From NORP259 sp041398705 (lineage in GTDB: Bacteria; Planctomycetota; UBA1135; GCA-002686595), in the NCBI GenBank assembly GCA_041398705.1, contig JAWKUI010000008.1, positions 151,077 to 215,076 of the forward strand: DNA of 64,000 nt, in the 5' to 3' direction. This document shows, in pieces, positions 27,047 through 36,144 of the stretch (position 1 is its first letter; the number at the start of each line of letters is the position of its first letter). A model generated the notes under the pieces. It was not told the origin of the DNA, made no database searches, and saw only the letters and a list, made by a program, of their open reading frames with translations. A program made the position numbers and the translations under genes.

Positions 27047-30000
27047 TCAGTGCTCGACAATGTGTTTGGAAAGGCTGACGTGCACCTGGCATCCCCCGCC
27101 TTGGCCGGAAGTGATCCAGATTTCGCCTTGATGGCGCTCGGCAATTCTCCGGCAGATGGCAAGCCCGATGCCGGAACCGGTCGTCTCTTGGGGCCGCAGG
27201 CGGACAAACGGTTCGAAGACGCGATCCTGTTGATCCTCCTCGATTCCCGGGCCGTTGTCAGCCACGGTCAGCAAGTAGTGGGTGCTATTCTCGTCGGAAG
27301 CGAGGGTGATCTCCGGATTCGGACCGCCGTGGCGCATCGCATTGCTGAGCAAGTTCTGAAGCAGCTGGCGAATCAGGATTCTATCACCGGTCACGACTCC
27401 AAGGCCGTCGTATAGGAACTTCGCCGGGCTTGCTTCGATGTCGTGCGTGAGGTCATCGATGACTTCGCGCGCCAGCTCGCGGAGGGACATGGGGGCGATC
27501 TGCAACGAGCTGCGTCCCACCTCCCAGAATTGTGAGAGGCTGCGTAGCAGGCCTCCCATGCGGTGAGTGGCCCGTTGTATGCGCTGCAATAGGTCGCGTC
27601 CCTCGGTGTCCTCCTTCTGCAGATGCGGGTCGAGGAGTTCGACAAAACCTGCAACCGTGCGTAGAGGTGCCTTCAGGTCATGGGAAGCGGCGCGCGTGAA
27701 CTGATCCAATTCGATGTTGCGCGCATTGAGCTCTTCGACCATATGTGAGAGTTGCTGGGTTCGGGCAGCCACTTGCTCTTCAAGGGAAATGCGGAGCTGT
27801 GTGATCGAGTCGATATCTGCGCTCGTGCCATAGAAGCCGTTGAACTCGCCGCTGACCGAAAACTGCGGAACACCCCGGGCGACCAGCCAGTGGTGCATGC
27901 CATCGGCCGCGCGAATCCTGTGTTCGAGTTCGAAGCGGCTGCGGCGGGAAAAGGCCGACGCCAAGGCGGTGCTTGTGCGCTCGCGATCATCTGGATGGAG
28001 TACGGCCAACCAACCCTGATCCAAGTTGTCGCGCAGAGGGGTGCCCGTGAAATTGAGCCAGCCCTCATTGACCCAAGTGCAGCGGCCTTCGGCGTCGATG
28101 GACCACATCAGCACCGCGGACATATTGGCGATGCTGCGAAAGCGCTCCTCGCTGGCCATAGCGACCTCGTGGGCGACTTCGGCACGCATGCGTTCGAGTT
28201 GTTGCGCACGTAGTTCTGCGCGCAGCAGGATGGCCTCCGATATGTCGGTCGAGACCATCAATAAACGTCCGGAACCCGGCGTATCGCCAGCGAACGGAAT
28301 GCGATCGGTGAGCAATGTGACCTGGTGGCCATCCTTCAAGGTCAATTGCTCCACCTGCCCCAGCAACGGCATTCCGGAGTGCATCACCTGACGATCCGCA
28401 ATGGCATACTCATCGGCCAATTCACCGAAGATCTCTTCGGAGTACAAGCCGATCATCTCCTCCGGTTCCAAGCCTGTCGCATCGGCGGCGGCGCGGTTTG
28501 CACGCAAGATGCGGTTCTCACTGTCTTTAAACCAGACCATACAGGGCATGGAATCCAAGATCAGTTGAGATTCATGGAGTTGTTTGAGTACGGCTGTCTC
28601 CGCATCGCGCAGTTTCGCGATATCCACGATGGTCAATACCACGCCGTGGCGTTCGCGGGCGGCGGTCAGGTACGGCTGGATGCGGAACAGGACCGTAGGA
28701 CCTTGGGAGATCCGGGTCTCGACTTCCAAGGAATCCCCAGTCTGGAGCACGTGCTGGATGTCTTCGAGAAAGGTCTTGTACTCGAGTGTGGTGGATATCT
28801 CATGCAACGGTCGCCCTACATCCTGAGGGCGCAGCAGGAACGCAGAGTGAACGCTATCGGTGAACCGGCGGATGCAGAGTTCATCATCGAGGAAAATCGT
28901 GCCGATCTTGGTGCTGTTCAGCAGGTTGTTCAAGTCGTCGGTGACCGCGGAGAGTTCATGAATCTTCTCTTGGTACTCCACATTCACCGTGTGCAGCTCT
29001 TCGTTGACCGAGTGCAGTTCTTCATTGGTAGCCTGCAGTTCCTCGTTGGTCGCCGTAAGCTCCTCGTTCGTAGCATTGAGTTCCTCGTTTCCAGTCTCCA
29101 TCTCCTCGATGGTGGCCTGGAGATTCTCTCGGGTGTAACTCAGCTCTTGGCGCATGGCTTCCGCCTGTTCGGATTGCATGCTGCCAGCCTGGAACGGTTC
29201 CTCGTGGTCGACCAGGGAAATCTCGGGCGGAGTTTCGTGGGTGAGGGTGATCATGATCTGTTCCACCGGTTGTTCTCGGCCCACGGGAAGTGCAGTCAAT
29301 GCAAACCACTCTTGCTCGGGAACAACGCCGGGCAGGTGGATCCGGTTGAAGCGGACCCGTTCAGAGTTTCTGCGGCAACGTTGCACGGCTGCGGTCATGG
29401 GCATGCGCAGCGGCTCAGGCACCATGCTCAGGACTTCGCCGGTAAAGCGGCCCGTCGGTGGGTGGAGGAAGCGGGTCGCATTGCCAAACACATGCAGGAG
29501 CTCCATTTGCGCCGTCAGGAGCATTCCCGCCGGGACGAACTCGTTCAGGAGCAGATCGTACGCAGCCAGCAGGCGCTGATCCGGCAGTCGCGTGTGGGTG
29601 CGAACTTGGGGCGCAGAGGCGAATCGCGTGAGGGCGCCGGAGATCGATAGATCTTCAGCATGGGCCAGCCGCTGCTCCCGTACTTTGGTGAAGACGCCTG
29701 GGACAGAACTCGCTCGGGCGAACTCGGCACCGAGCAGACCAACGCTTTCACTGGTGCCAAGGACCAACAAACCATGGACATTGAGAGACAGATGGATCAA
29801 GGCCAAGGCACGTTGCTGTGCGGCCGGCTTCAGATAGATCAGGAGATTCCTGCAGCAAACGAGATCCAATCGATGGAAGGGCGCGTCCCCGAGCAAGTTG
29901 TGCGGTGCAAAGGAGATCATCCGACGCAGGGATGGAATGACTTGCATTCGATCGGTGCCGACCGCTCGGAAGTACTTTTCGACGAGCCCGTGCGGCAAAC

Positions 30001-31096
30001 CTGACAGCGCACGCGCGGGGTAGATTCCCGTTGCTGCCGCCTCCAGTGCCCAGCGATCCACATCGGTGGCGAAGATGCGTATCGGGCCTTCCCAATGGAC
30101 CCGCTCTGCGGCCTCTCGCAGAAGGATGGCCAAGGTGTAGGCTTCTTCTCCGGTCGCGCATGCGGTCACCCAGCAGCGCAGTTCTTGGCTGGCAGAACGC
30201 TCGAACAGTGCGGGTATCAGGGACTCCAGCGCCCTCCAGGTGGATTCATCCCGGCGGTACCGGGTGACGCTGATGAGGAATTCGCGGAAGAGACGTTCCT
30301 GTTCGTCCGGCTCATTTTCCAGGATCGTGACATACTCCTCGAGGGTGGCGGCCCCGCAACTTTGCATTCGACGGGCGATCCTGCGTTCGAGCGTAGCCGG
30401 CTTGTACTCGCGGAAATCGACGGCGCTACGACTGGCCAGGGCAGTGAAGATCCGGCCTATCAAGGCCGTTTCGGTGGCTTCGAAGGAAACCGGGTGGAGG
30501 CTGGACTCTGGATGCACCAGCCAGTCTTGAATCGCCTCCCACATTTCCTCCGGGCTGAGGATCAACTGAACGGCCTTGGATTCAATCGCGCTATCAGGCA
30601 TGCCCGAGAATGTTGCGGACCCGTCTTGGGCAATGGTCAGGCCTCCTGCTTTCCGTACGGCGATCACACCCCTCGTTCCATCGCTGCCGGTGCCCGAGAG
30701 GACGATCGCGATCGACCGAGGCCCATAGGTTGACGCCAGGGACTCAAAAAAATGGTCGATAGGGTCTGGCCTTGTCGTGTGACTCGGATCTTGAGCTTGC
30801 AGGTGGAGTGCGCCCCCCTTGAGGGTCATCTGGCAGCGGGGCGGGATCAGGTAGATCGTATTTCCCGCGAGTCGCATGCCGTCTTCTACCCGCTGGATCG
30901 ACATCGCCGTATGCCGCGCCAGCAGCTCCGGCATGAGCGATTTGTAGTCCGGCGATAGATGTTGTATGACGACGAAGGCAAGACCGGTGCGGTCATCTAT
31001 CGTGTCGAAGAGCCGTTCCAGAGGCTCCAGGCCTCCCGCAGACGCGCCGATGGCAATGATGTGAGAAGGTTCCGGGGAAGGGCTCGCGTTGGGCAT
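27047..31096 (-). CDS. CheB-CheR-PAS hybrid histidine kinase
   Basis: A 1349-residue fusion. Residues ~10-190 are a CheB methylesterase domain without receiver (Ser19 in GASAGG, His46 in VIQHLSPDY, Asp in SGTGSDGT). Residues ~205-475 are CheR methyltransferase (RRIARRMQS, SAM motif ACATGEEAYTLA, CRNLLIYL). A long coiled coil of Asn/Glu repeats (TNEELQATNEELHSVNEEL) follows at ~640-710, then several PAS domains (~730-1090) and a histidine kinase core (H-box ASHDLKAPLRT, N-box LLSNAMRHG, G-boxes DNGPGI and GSGIGLA). No chemoreceptors are nearby. The adjacent small regulator is the probable phosphoacceptor. Confidence 0.92.
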   Translation of the reverse strand: MPNASPSPEPSHIIAIGASAGGLEPLERLFDTIDDRTGLAFVVIQHLSPDYKSLMPELLARHTAMSIQRVEDGMRLAGNTIYLIPPRCQMTLKGGALHLQAQDPSHTTRPDPIDHFFESLASTYGPRSIAIVLSGTGSDGTRGVIAVRKAGGLTIAQDGSATFSGMPDSAIESKAVQLILSPEEMWEAIQDWLVHPESSLHPVSFEATETALIGRIFTALASRSAVDFREYKPATLERRIARRMQSCGAATLEEYVTILENEPDEQERLFREFLISVTRYRRDESTWRALESLIPALFERSASQELRCWVTACATGEEAYTLAILLREAAERVHWEGPIRIFATDVDRWALEAAATGIYPARALSGLPHGLVEKYFRAVGTDRMQVIPSLRRMISFAPHNLLGDAPFHRLDLVCCRNLLIYLKPAAQQRALALIHLSLNVHGLLVLGTSESVGLLGAEFARASSVPGVFTKVREQRLAHAEDLSISGALTRFASAPQVRTHTRLPDQRLLAAYDLLLNEFVPAGMLLTAQMELLHVFGNATRFLHPPTGRFTGEVLSMVPEPLRMPMTAAVQRCRRNSERVRFNRIHLPGVVPEQEWFALTALPVGREQPVEQIMITLTHETPPEISLVDHEEPFQAGSMQSEQAEAMRQELSYTRENLQATIEEMETGNEELNATNEELTATNEELQATNEELHSVNEELHTVNVEYQEKIHELSAVTDDLNNLLNSTKIGTIFLDDELCIRRFTDSVHSAFLLRPQDVGRPLHEISTTLEYKTFLEDIQHVLQTGDSLEVETRISQGPTVLFRIQPYLTAARERHGVVLTIVDIAKLRDAETAVLKQLHESQLILDSMPCMVWFKDSENRILRANRAAADATGLEPEEMIGLYSEEIFGELADEYAIADRQVMHSGMPLLGQVEQLTLKDGHQVTLLTDRIPFAGDTPGSGRLLMVSTDISEAILLRAELRAQQLERMRAEVAHEVAMASEERFRSIANMSAVLMWSIDAEGRCTWVNEGWLNFTGTPLRDNLDQGWLAVLHPDDRERTSTALASAFSRRSRFELEHRIRAADGMHHWLVARGVPQFSVSGEFNGFYGTSADIDSITQLRISLEEQVAARTQQLSHMVEELNARNIELDQFTRAASHDLKAPLRTVAGFVELLDPHLQKEDTEGRDLLQRIQRATHRMGGLLRSLSQFWEVGRSSLQIAPMSLRELAREVIDDLTHDIEASPAKFLYDGLGVVTGDRILIRQLLQNLLSNAMRHGGPNPEITLASDENSTHYLLTVADNGPGIEEDQQDRVFEPFVRLRPQETTGSGIGLAICRRIAERHQGEIWITSGQGGGCQVHVSLSKHIVEH

Positions 31097-31284
31097 GCCA
31101 GCAGAGTTACACCGCCCGAGTTGGCGGGCGGAATGTGGCAGGTTCGAATTGTCTCTCCCGACTCTAGCGGAAGCCCAGCGTTCCGGCCACAGGGGACCCC
31201 ACCGAGCGGCGCCAACACCGGTGAGCGAGAATAGAAACGGAACGTCTGGATTGAGAAGTGGGGGTTAGAGCTTTGGGTCCAATG

Positions 31285-31674
31285 TCAATCCATCTCGACC
31301 CCGACCCGCCTGGCCCGTTCCGCGTTGAGTTTCATCAGCGCCCATTGCAGCGCCACAATCAGCGCCTCAGCTTCCGCTTCTCCCGCGATGTGCAGATCGA
31401 CGCCATCTTCGATCACCGTGGCCGTGGGCACAAACGACGCCTCTTGGTTGTGGATCTCCAGGCGCAGCACCATGCCGCCGTAGTCGAGATCGCCTTCGCT
31501 GCGATACACATGCACGGCCGCGCTACCCGATGCTCCCGTGGTGTAGTCGAACTCGGCCATCGCGGCCAGGCGCACGGGCGCGCGCACGCTGCCCCGGCCT
31601 TCGTCATCCCCAGGCAACCGGCCAATGACCCCATGCGGCGCGAGCGTCCGCACTCCTTCCGTGTGTTTGGACAT
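31285..31674 (-). CDS. Small unknown protein, 129 residues
   Basis: Not recognised. A soluble protein with beta-strand-like repeats (VRAPVRLAAMAEFDY, SAAVHVYRSEGDLDYGGMVLRLEIHN, VDLHIAGEAEAEALIVALQWALMKL). The last part looks like a single amphipathic helix after a strand, giving a compact alpha/beta fold. The start ATG at 31674 leaves a gap of about 100 bases to nrdA that contains a strong hairpin, so it is probably transcribed separately. Codon use is normal for the window and the frame has no competitor. Confidence 0.5.
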   Translation of the reverse strand: MSKHTEGVRTLAPHGVIGRLPGDDEGRGSVRAPVRLAAMAEFDYTTGASGSAAVHVYRSEGDLDYGGMVLRLEIHNQEASFVPTATVIEDGVDLHIAGEAEAEALIVALQWALMKLNAERARRVGVEMD

Positions 31675-31722
31675 GACCCCAGGGTAGCCGCCCCCGCGCG
31701 TGCGGCCCAGCCCCGAAAACGA

Positions 31723-31757
31723 GCGGGCCGGGCCCCCGCGAGGGAGGCCCGGCCCGC
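31723..31757 (-). terminator. Hairpin downstream of nrdA
   Basis: GCGGGCCGGGCC pairs perfectly with GGCCCGGCCCGC around an 11-base loop, 18 bases after the nrdA stop on the minus strand. GC-rich without a T-run. Confidence 0.65.
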
Positions 31758-31775
31758 TGGGCGCCGCAGGAAGTC

Positions 31776-34184
31776 CTACTGGCACGCTTCGCAGCTCTCA
31801 GGGTTCTCGAGGCTGCAGGCCACGGCCTCGCTGTCCTTGGCGCCGCTGCTCGAAACCGATCCGGTCTGGCGGATGCGCGTGGCGGGACGCGAACGCAGGT
31901 AGTAGGTGGTTTTGACCCCTTGCTTCCAGGCGTACAGGTACATCGACGAGAGTTTGCCGATGGTGGGGTTGGCCATGAACAGGTTCAGAGATTGGCTCTG
32001 GTCGATGTACGGTCCGCGGGCGGCGGCCAGGTCGATCAGGGCCTTCTGGGGCAGTTCCCAGGCGGTGCGGTAGAGGGCCTTGAGTTCGCTGGTCAGTCCC
32101 TCGACCTCTTGGATCGAGCCTTCCGCCTGCTTGATCTTGGCGCGCATTTCCTCGGTCCACTTGCCCTCGCGCTTGAGGTCGGCGACGAGGTAGTTGTTGA
32201 TCTGCAGGAAGTCCCCGGAGAGGGTCTCGCGCTTGAAGAGGTTCGAGACCTGGGGCTCGATGCACTCGTAGCAGCCCGCGATCGACGCGATCGTGGCGGT
32301 CGGCGCGATCGCCAGCAGCAGCGAGTTGCGCAGGCCGAACTGGCTGATGCGGTTCTTGAGCTCGGCCCATTGCTGGGTGAGGGTCGGCGTGACGCCCCAC
32401 AGGTCGAACTGCAGGTCACCGGCAGCCGAACGGGTTTCGTCGAAGCGCGGCAGGGAGCCGTGTTTCTCCGCCAGATCGCACGAGGTGCGCAGGGACTCCA
32501 GGTAGATGTGCTCCTGGATCAGCGCGGACAGTTTCTTCGCTTCGTCGCTGTCGAAGGGCAGACGCATCTTGAAGAACACGTCCTGCAGGCCCATCGTGCC
32601 GAGGCCCACCGGGCGCCAGGCGCGGTTCGAAGTCGCCGACTCTTCGGTGGGGTAGAAGTTGATGTCCACCACGCGGTCGAGGTACTTGACCGCCGTGCGC
32701 ACGACCTTGGCGAGGCCTTGGAAATCGAAGCGCGGGGCTTCGCCTTCCGGACGCAGCACGAACTTGCCGAGGTTGATCGAACCGAGGTTGCAGACGGCGG
32801 TTTCGTCGTTGTCGGTGACCTCGAGAATCTCGGTGCACAGGTTCGAAAGGTGCACCACGCGGCCGGGTTTGCCGGTTTGGTTGCAGGTGCGGTTGGAGAT
32901 GTCCTTGAAGGTCATCCAGCCGTTACCCGTTTGCGCCAGCGTGCGCATCATGCGCGCATACAGGGTGCGGGCGGGCACTTGGCGCACGAAGGTCCCTTCG
33001 GCTTCTTCCTTCAGGTAGGCGGCCTCGAATTCGGCGCCATACAGGTCGGTGAAGTGCGGAACGCGCTTGGGGTCGAACAGGGACCAAGCCTGGTCCTTTT
33101 CGACGCGCTGCATGAACAGGTCCGGTACCCAGTTGGCCAAGTTCAGGTTGTGCGTCCGGCGCGCCTCGTCGCCGGTGTTGTCGCGCAGTTCGAGGAACTC
33201 CTCGATGTCCGCGTGCCAGGACTCCAGGTACACGCAGGCCGCGCCCTTGCGCCGACCGCCCTGGTTGACCGCCGCCACCGACGAGTCGAGGGTCTTGAGC
33301 CACGGCACGATGCCGTTGGACTCGCCGTTGGTGCCCTGGATGAGCGATCCACGCGCGCGGATGCGGTGGTAGGCGAGGCCGATGCCACCGGCATGTTTGG
33401 ACAGGCGCGCCACGTCCTTGTAGCGCTCGTAGATGGCACACAGGTCGTCCTGCGGGCTGTCGAGCAGGTAGCAGGAGGAGAGCTGCTGGTGCTGGGTGCC
33501 CGAGTTGAACAGGGTGGGGGAGCTCGGCAGGTAGGCCAGGCTCGAGATCAGGCGGTAGAAGTCGCGCGCCTCGCCCGGGGACTCCGCCAGGCCACACGCC
33601 ACGCGCATGAAGAAGTACTGCGGGGTCTCGATGACCTTGCGCGAGGTCGGGTGCTTCAGCAGGTAGCGGTCGTAGACCGTGCGCAGGCCGAAGTACTCGA
33701 AGAAGAAGTCGCGGTCACCCTCGATGGTGTCGTTCAGCTTGCGCGCGTTGGCCGCCACGAAGTCGGCGGTGCGCTGGTTGATGAGGCCCTGGTCATACCC
33801 CGTGCGCACCGATTGGCTGAAGGACTGGATCTCCTGGTTGGCCACTTCCTTGCCGATGTATGTCGCGAGCAGGCGACCGGCGAGGCGCGAGTAGTTCGGC
33901 TCTTCGGCGATCAGCGCGGCGGCGGTCTGGATCGACAGGCGGTCCAGCTCGGAGGTGGTCGCGCCGTCGTACAGCCCGCTGATCGTGCGGGTTGCGATGC
34001 GCATCGGATCCACATCCGCGAGACCTTCGGCGCAGCGCGAAACCGCGCGCACGATCTTGTTCAGGTCCACGGGTTCGAGCGAACCATTGCGTTTCTGGAC
34101 TTGCATGCCGGTTGCCTTGGGGGCCGAGGAAACCTGCGAGGCGCTGGGGGCTGCAGGCGAGGAGCTCTCCGTCGGGTGGGCCAT
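31776..34184 (-). CDS. nrdA: Class I ribonucleoside-diphosphate reductase, alpha subunit
   Basis: An 802-residue large subunit. An N-terminal ATP-cone begins at MQVQKRNGSLEPVDLNKIV (about residue 27). The catalytic barrel carries SSCYLLDS, the active-site Cys in VHLSNLCTEI, VCNLGSINLG, and LGTMGLQDVFFKM. The C-terminal redox pair is in ESCEACQ, the mobile tail that thioredoxin or glutaredoxin reduces. It reduces ribonucleotides to deoxyribonucleotides and needs an NrdB radical subunit, which is not in the window. The first ~26 residues are a Ser/Ala/Pro extension. A candidate NrdR box lies upstream at 34370-34385. Confidence 0.94.
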   Translation of the reverse strand: MAHPTESSSPAAPSASQVSSAPKATGMQVQKRNGSLEPVDLNKIVRAVSRCAEGLADVDPMRIATRTISGLYDGATTSELDRLSIQTAAALIAEEPNYSRLAGRLLATYIGKEVANQEIQSFSQSVRTGYDQGLINQRTADFVAANARKLNDTIEGDRDFFFEYFGLRTVYDRYLLKHPTSRKVIETPQYFFMRVACGLAESPGEARDFYRLISSLAYLPSSPTLFNSGTQHQQLSSCYLLDSPQDDLCAIYERYKDVARLSKHAGGIGLAYHRIRARGSLIQGTNGESNGIVPWLKTLDSSVAAVNQGGRRKGAACVYLESWHADIEEFLELRDNTGDEARRTHNLNLANWVPDLFMQRVEKDQAWSLFDPKRVPHFTDLYGAEFEAAYLKEEAEGTFVRQVPARTLYARMMRTLAQTGNGWMTFKDISNRTCNQTGKPGRVVHLSNLCTEILEVTDNDETAVCNLGSINLGKFVLRPEGEAPRFDFQGLAKVVRTAVKYLDRVVDINFYPTEESATSNRAWRPVGLGTMGLQDVFFKMRLPFDSDEAKKLSALIQEHIYLESLRTSCDLAEKHGSLPRFDETRSAAGDLQFDLWGVTPTLTQQWAELKNRISQFGLRNSLLLAIAPTATIASIAGCYECIEPQVSNLFKRETLSGDFLQINNYLVADLKREGKWTEEMRAKIKQAEGSIQEVEGLTSELKALYRTAWELPQKALIDLAAARGPYIDQSQSLNLFMANPTIGKLSSMYLYAWKQGVKTTYYLRSRPATRIRQTGSVSSSGAKDSEAVACSLENPESCEACQ

Positions 34185-34369
34185 CGGGTGGGTTGGGGGG
34201 GCAGGGGTTGAGAGGGACGCGAATGTCGGGCAGGTTTGGGTGGCGGGAGGCAATGGGGGGACGTCCGCTGGGGCGGGAAACGTGCCATTCCCCCCCGGAT
34301 TCGGTGCGTGAAGCCCTCCCGCGTTCCGGACCTGGGGCACATCATGCGGGGGCCAGAATGCTTGATCAA

Positions 34370-34385
34370 TACTAAATATTGTGGT
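34370..34385 (-). promoter_or_regulatory. Candidate NrdR box upstream of nrdA
   Basis: On the minus strand the site reads ACCACAATATTTAGTA, whose core CAATATTTAGT matches the NrdR consensus (ACACWATATATWGTGT) at all but one of the central positions. NrdR is the ATP-cone repressor of ribonucleotide reductase genes. It lies about 185 bases before the nrdA ATG. Functional boxes usually occur in pairs; a convincing second box was not found, so this is tentative. Confidence 0.4.
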
Positions 34386-34485
34386 CCACGGGCGGCCCGA
34401 TCAGGAACAGGAAGCCCCCGGCTGTCAAGCGCGCCAGCCCCCTCGGCGGGTCCAAACCGGGTGCTCGCAATGGCTTCCGGTGAGC

Positions 34486-34512
34486 AAAAAAAATGACGCC
34501 GGCGACGGCGTC
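34486..34512 (-). terminator. Intrinsic terminator after the DinB-like gene
   Basis: On the minus strand GACGCCG and CGGCGTC form a 7-bp stem around a 4-base loop, followed by AT and eight T residues. It is 28 bases past the stop of the DinB-like gene and is the clearest classical rho-independent terminator in the window. Confidence 0.82.
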
Positions 34513-34539
34513 GAAACAGGCTTCGGGACTGCTTGGCCG

Positions 34540-34977
34540 TTAGTGGTTACTTACGCGCAACTTGTTGCGCAGGCTGCCGAGTTGGCCGGCGTGCCAGGCC
34601 AGATGAAAAATGTGGCCCATCAAAAAATCCTGTCGGGTGCGCAGGCTCTCGCGGAAGTCCGGCAGCACTTCGATGGCCGGCGCAGACTGCCACGCATCCG
34701 GTGCAAGCTCGCGGGCCACGCGTAGGAGCTGCGCTGCGATGTGGGCAAACCCCTGGTGGGCTTGCGGCCAGCCTTCACCCACAGACGCCTCCAGCAGCGG
34801 GCCACCCAACGCCGCCAGCGTGGTCGCGCTCATTTCGGACAGGTGGTCAAAAATCCAGGAAGCGCAGGGGCCCCCGTCATACAGGGGCCGCTGCGCTTCC
34901 TCGGGGGTGAAACCCTGGGCCAGGTGGGCCAGGGCCGCGTGCCGGTGCTCCAGTTGCAGGGCCAGCAGCGCTGCCAT
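34540..34977 (-). CDS. DinB-like four-helix protein
   Basis: A 145-residue helical protein. The C-terminal FLMGHIFHLAWHAGQLGSLR carries the histidines typical of the metal-binding four-helix bundle of the DinB/DUF664 superfamily. The N-terminal HAALAHLAQGFTPEEAQRPLY fits the first helix. Members include thiol-dependent S-transferases; the partner thiol and substrate are unknown here. Only 3 bases separate its start from the stop of the desaturase, so the two form an operon that ends at the intrinsic terminator at 34486-34512. Confidence 0.75.
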   Translation of the reverse strand: MAALLALQLEHRHAALAHLAQGFTPEEAQRPLYDGGPCASWIFDHLSEMSATTLAALGGPLLEASVGEGWPQAHQGFAHIAAQLLRVARELAPDAWQSAPAIEVLPDFRESLRTRQDFLMGHIFHLAWHAGQLGSLRNKLRVSNH

Positions 34978-34980
34978 CGA

Positions 34981-35865
34981 TCAGGCCGCGGGCAGTTGCT
35001 TGCGCGACCGGCGTTGGGCGCGCACGGCTTCTTTCGCACGCTCGATGGCGGCCTGGGAAACCCGGCGCAGATCGCGCGTCACGCCGATCTTGCTCATGCT
35101 GAACACGAACCACTTGGTCGGATCCAGGTGGAACCAGCGCACGCCGTTGCGGTAGTCGCCTTGGAAACGGTGGTGGAAGTTGTGGTAGCCCTCGCCCATG
35201 GTGACGATCGCGGTGATCCACGAGTCGCGCGAGGTGCTTTCGGTGTCGTACGGCTGCGAGCCGATCGAGTGGGCCACCGAGTTGATCGAGAAGGTGGCGT
35301 GCCACTGGAACACCAGGCGCAGAAAGCCCACCACGAGCAGGCCGCCGATCCAGTCGCCGAACAGGGCGCCAACCGCCGCGGGCAGGATCGCCCCGCCGAG
35401 CAGGGCCCACAGCACGTAGTACCGGTGCTGGTTCATCACGAGCGGATCCTTCTCCAGGTCGCTCACGATGCGGTAGTCGACCTCATCGGGGGCCTGGAAC
35501 AGTACCCAACCGATGTGCGCCCACCAGAAGCCGTTGTTGATGTTGTACGGGTCCTTTTCCTTGTCCGCGTACTTGTGGTGCACGCGGTGGTCGGCCGACC
35601 ACTTGAGGGCCGAGTTCTGGACCGAAGCCGCACCGAACAGCAAGTAGAAGAGGCGCAGGGGCCAGATCGCCTTGTAGGTCGGGTGCGAAAAGAGGCGGTG
35701 GTAGCCGCCAGTGATCGAAAGTCCGCAGAAGCAGAACCAAACGACGGCCATGGCCGCGACGCCCCAATTCCAATTCAGGCTTAGCCAGACGATGCCCGCC
35801 ACTGCCATCAGGTGGGCGAAGATCAGGAACAAGGTGTTGGTCCAGTCGAGTTTTCTCTTGGCCAT
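34981..35865 (-). CDS. Acyl-CoA/acyl-lipid delta-9-type fatty acid desaturase
   Basis: A 294-residue integral membrane di-iron desaturase. The three histidine boxes are HRLFSH (56-61), HRVHH (about 93-97) and HNFHH (about 226-230), with QNSALKWSADH before the second. Four hydrophobic segments flank them. It introduces a cis double bond into fatty acyl chains and so affects membrane fluidity. ATG 35865 was chosen over an in-frame TTG two codons upstream. Operon with the DinB-like gene. Confidence 0.92.
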   Translation of the reverse strand: MAKRKLDWTNTLFLIFAHLMAVAGIVWLSLNWNWGVAAMAVVWFCFCGLSITGGYHRLFSHPTYKAIWPLRLFYLLFGAASVQNSALKWSADHRVHHKYADKEKDPYNINNGFWWAHIGWVLFQAPDEVDYRIVSDLEKDPLVMNQHRYYVLWALLGGAILPAAVGALFGDWIGGLLVVGFLRLVFQWHATFSINSVAHSIGSQPYDTESTSRDSWITAIVTMGEGYHNFHHRFQGDYRNGVRWFHLDPTKWFVFSMSKIGVTRDLRRVSQAAIERAKEAVRAQRRSRKQLPAA

Positions 35866-36144
35866 AGGCAATCTCGCATGCCGCGCCGGGCTGAAAGCGG
35901 GGGGGTCGTGGCTTCGGTTCCCACGACCGGCCGGCGATTATGGGGGGCTGAAACGCGGATCTCCCCTGAAAAATCGAATCCGCGGCGGAAGACCGCGCGA
36001 ATGCGAGGGGATCGCATTCGCAGCTTGAATCGGGCGACTTCTTCGAAAACCGTTGGCCTCGGATGGGAATCCCGGCCGAGGCCCCGAATCGGCATCCAGA
36101 GTCCCTCCGATGGCCCTCCCGGGCCTGTCCCGGAATGGGAACAA
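35866..36144. promoter_or_regulatory. Hairpin-rich leader region before the desaturase
   Basis: 279 bases holding three separate stem-loops: GGTCGTGG/CCACGACC near 35905-35930, GCGAATGCGA/TCGCATTCGC at about 36000-36022, and GGCCTCGG/CCGAGGCC near 36056-36085. They lie between the stop of the upstream minus-strand gene and the desaturase start, so one may terminate and others may lie in the 5' leader. No known riboswitch was recognised. Confidence 0.4.

Larger units (their letters stand above)
34185..34539. other. Upstream region of nrdA with terminator and NrdR-like site
   Basis: 355 bases without a supported gene. From the right it holds the intrinsic terminator of the DinB gene (34486-34512), a GC-rich stretch, a markedly AT-rich patch with an NrdR-like sequence (34366-34385), and a G-rich leader immediately before nrdA. 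Promoter elements for nrdA are expected near the AT-rich patch. Confidence 0.5.
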
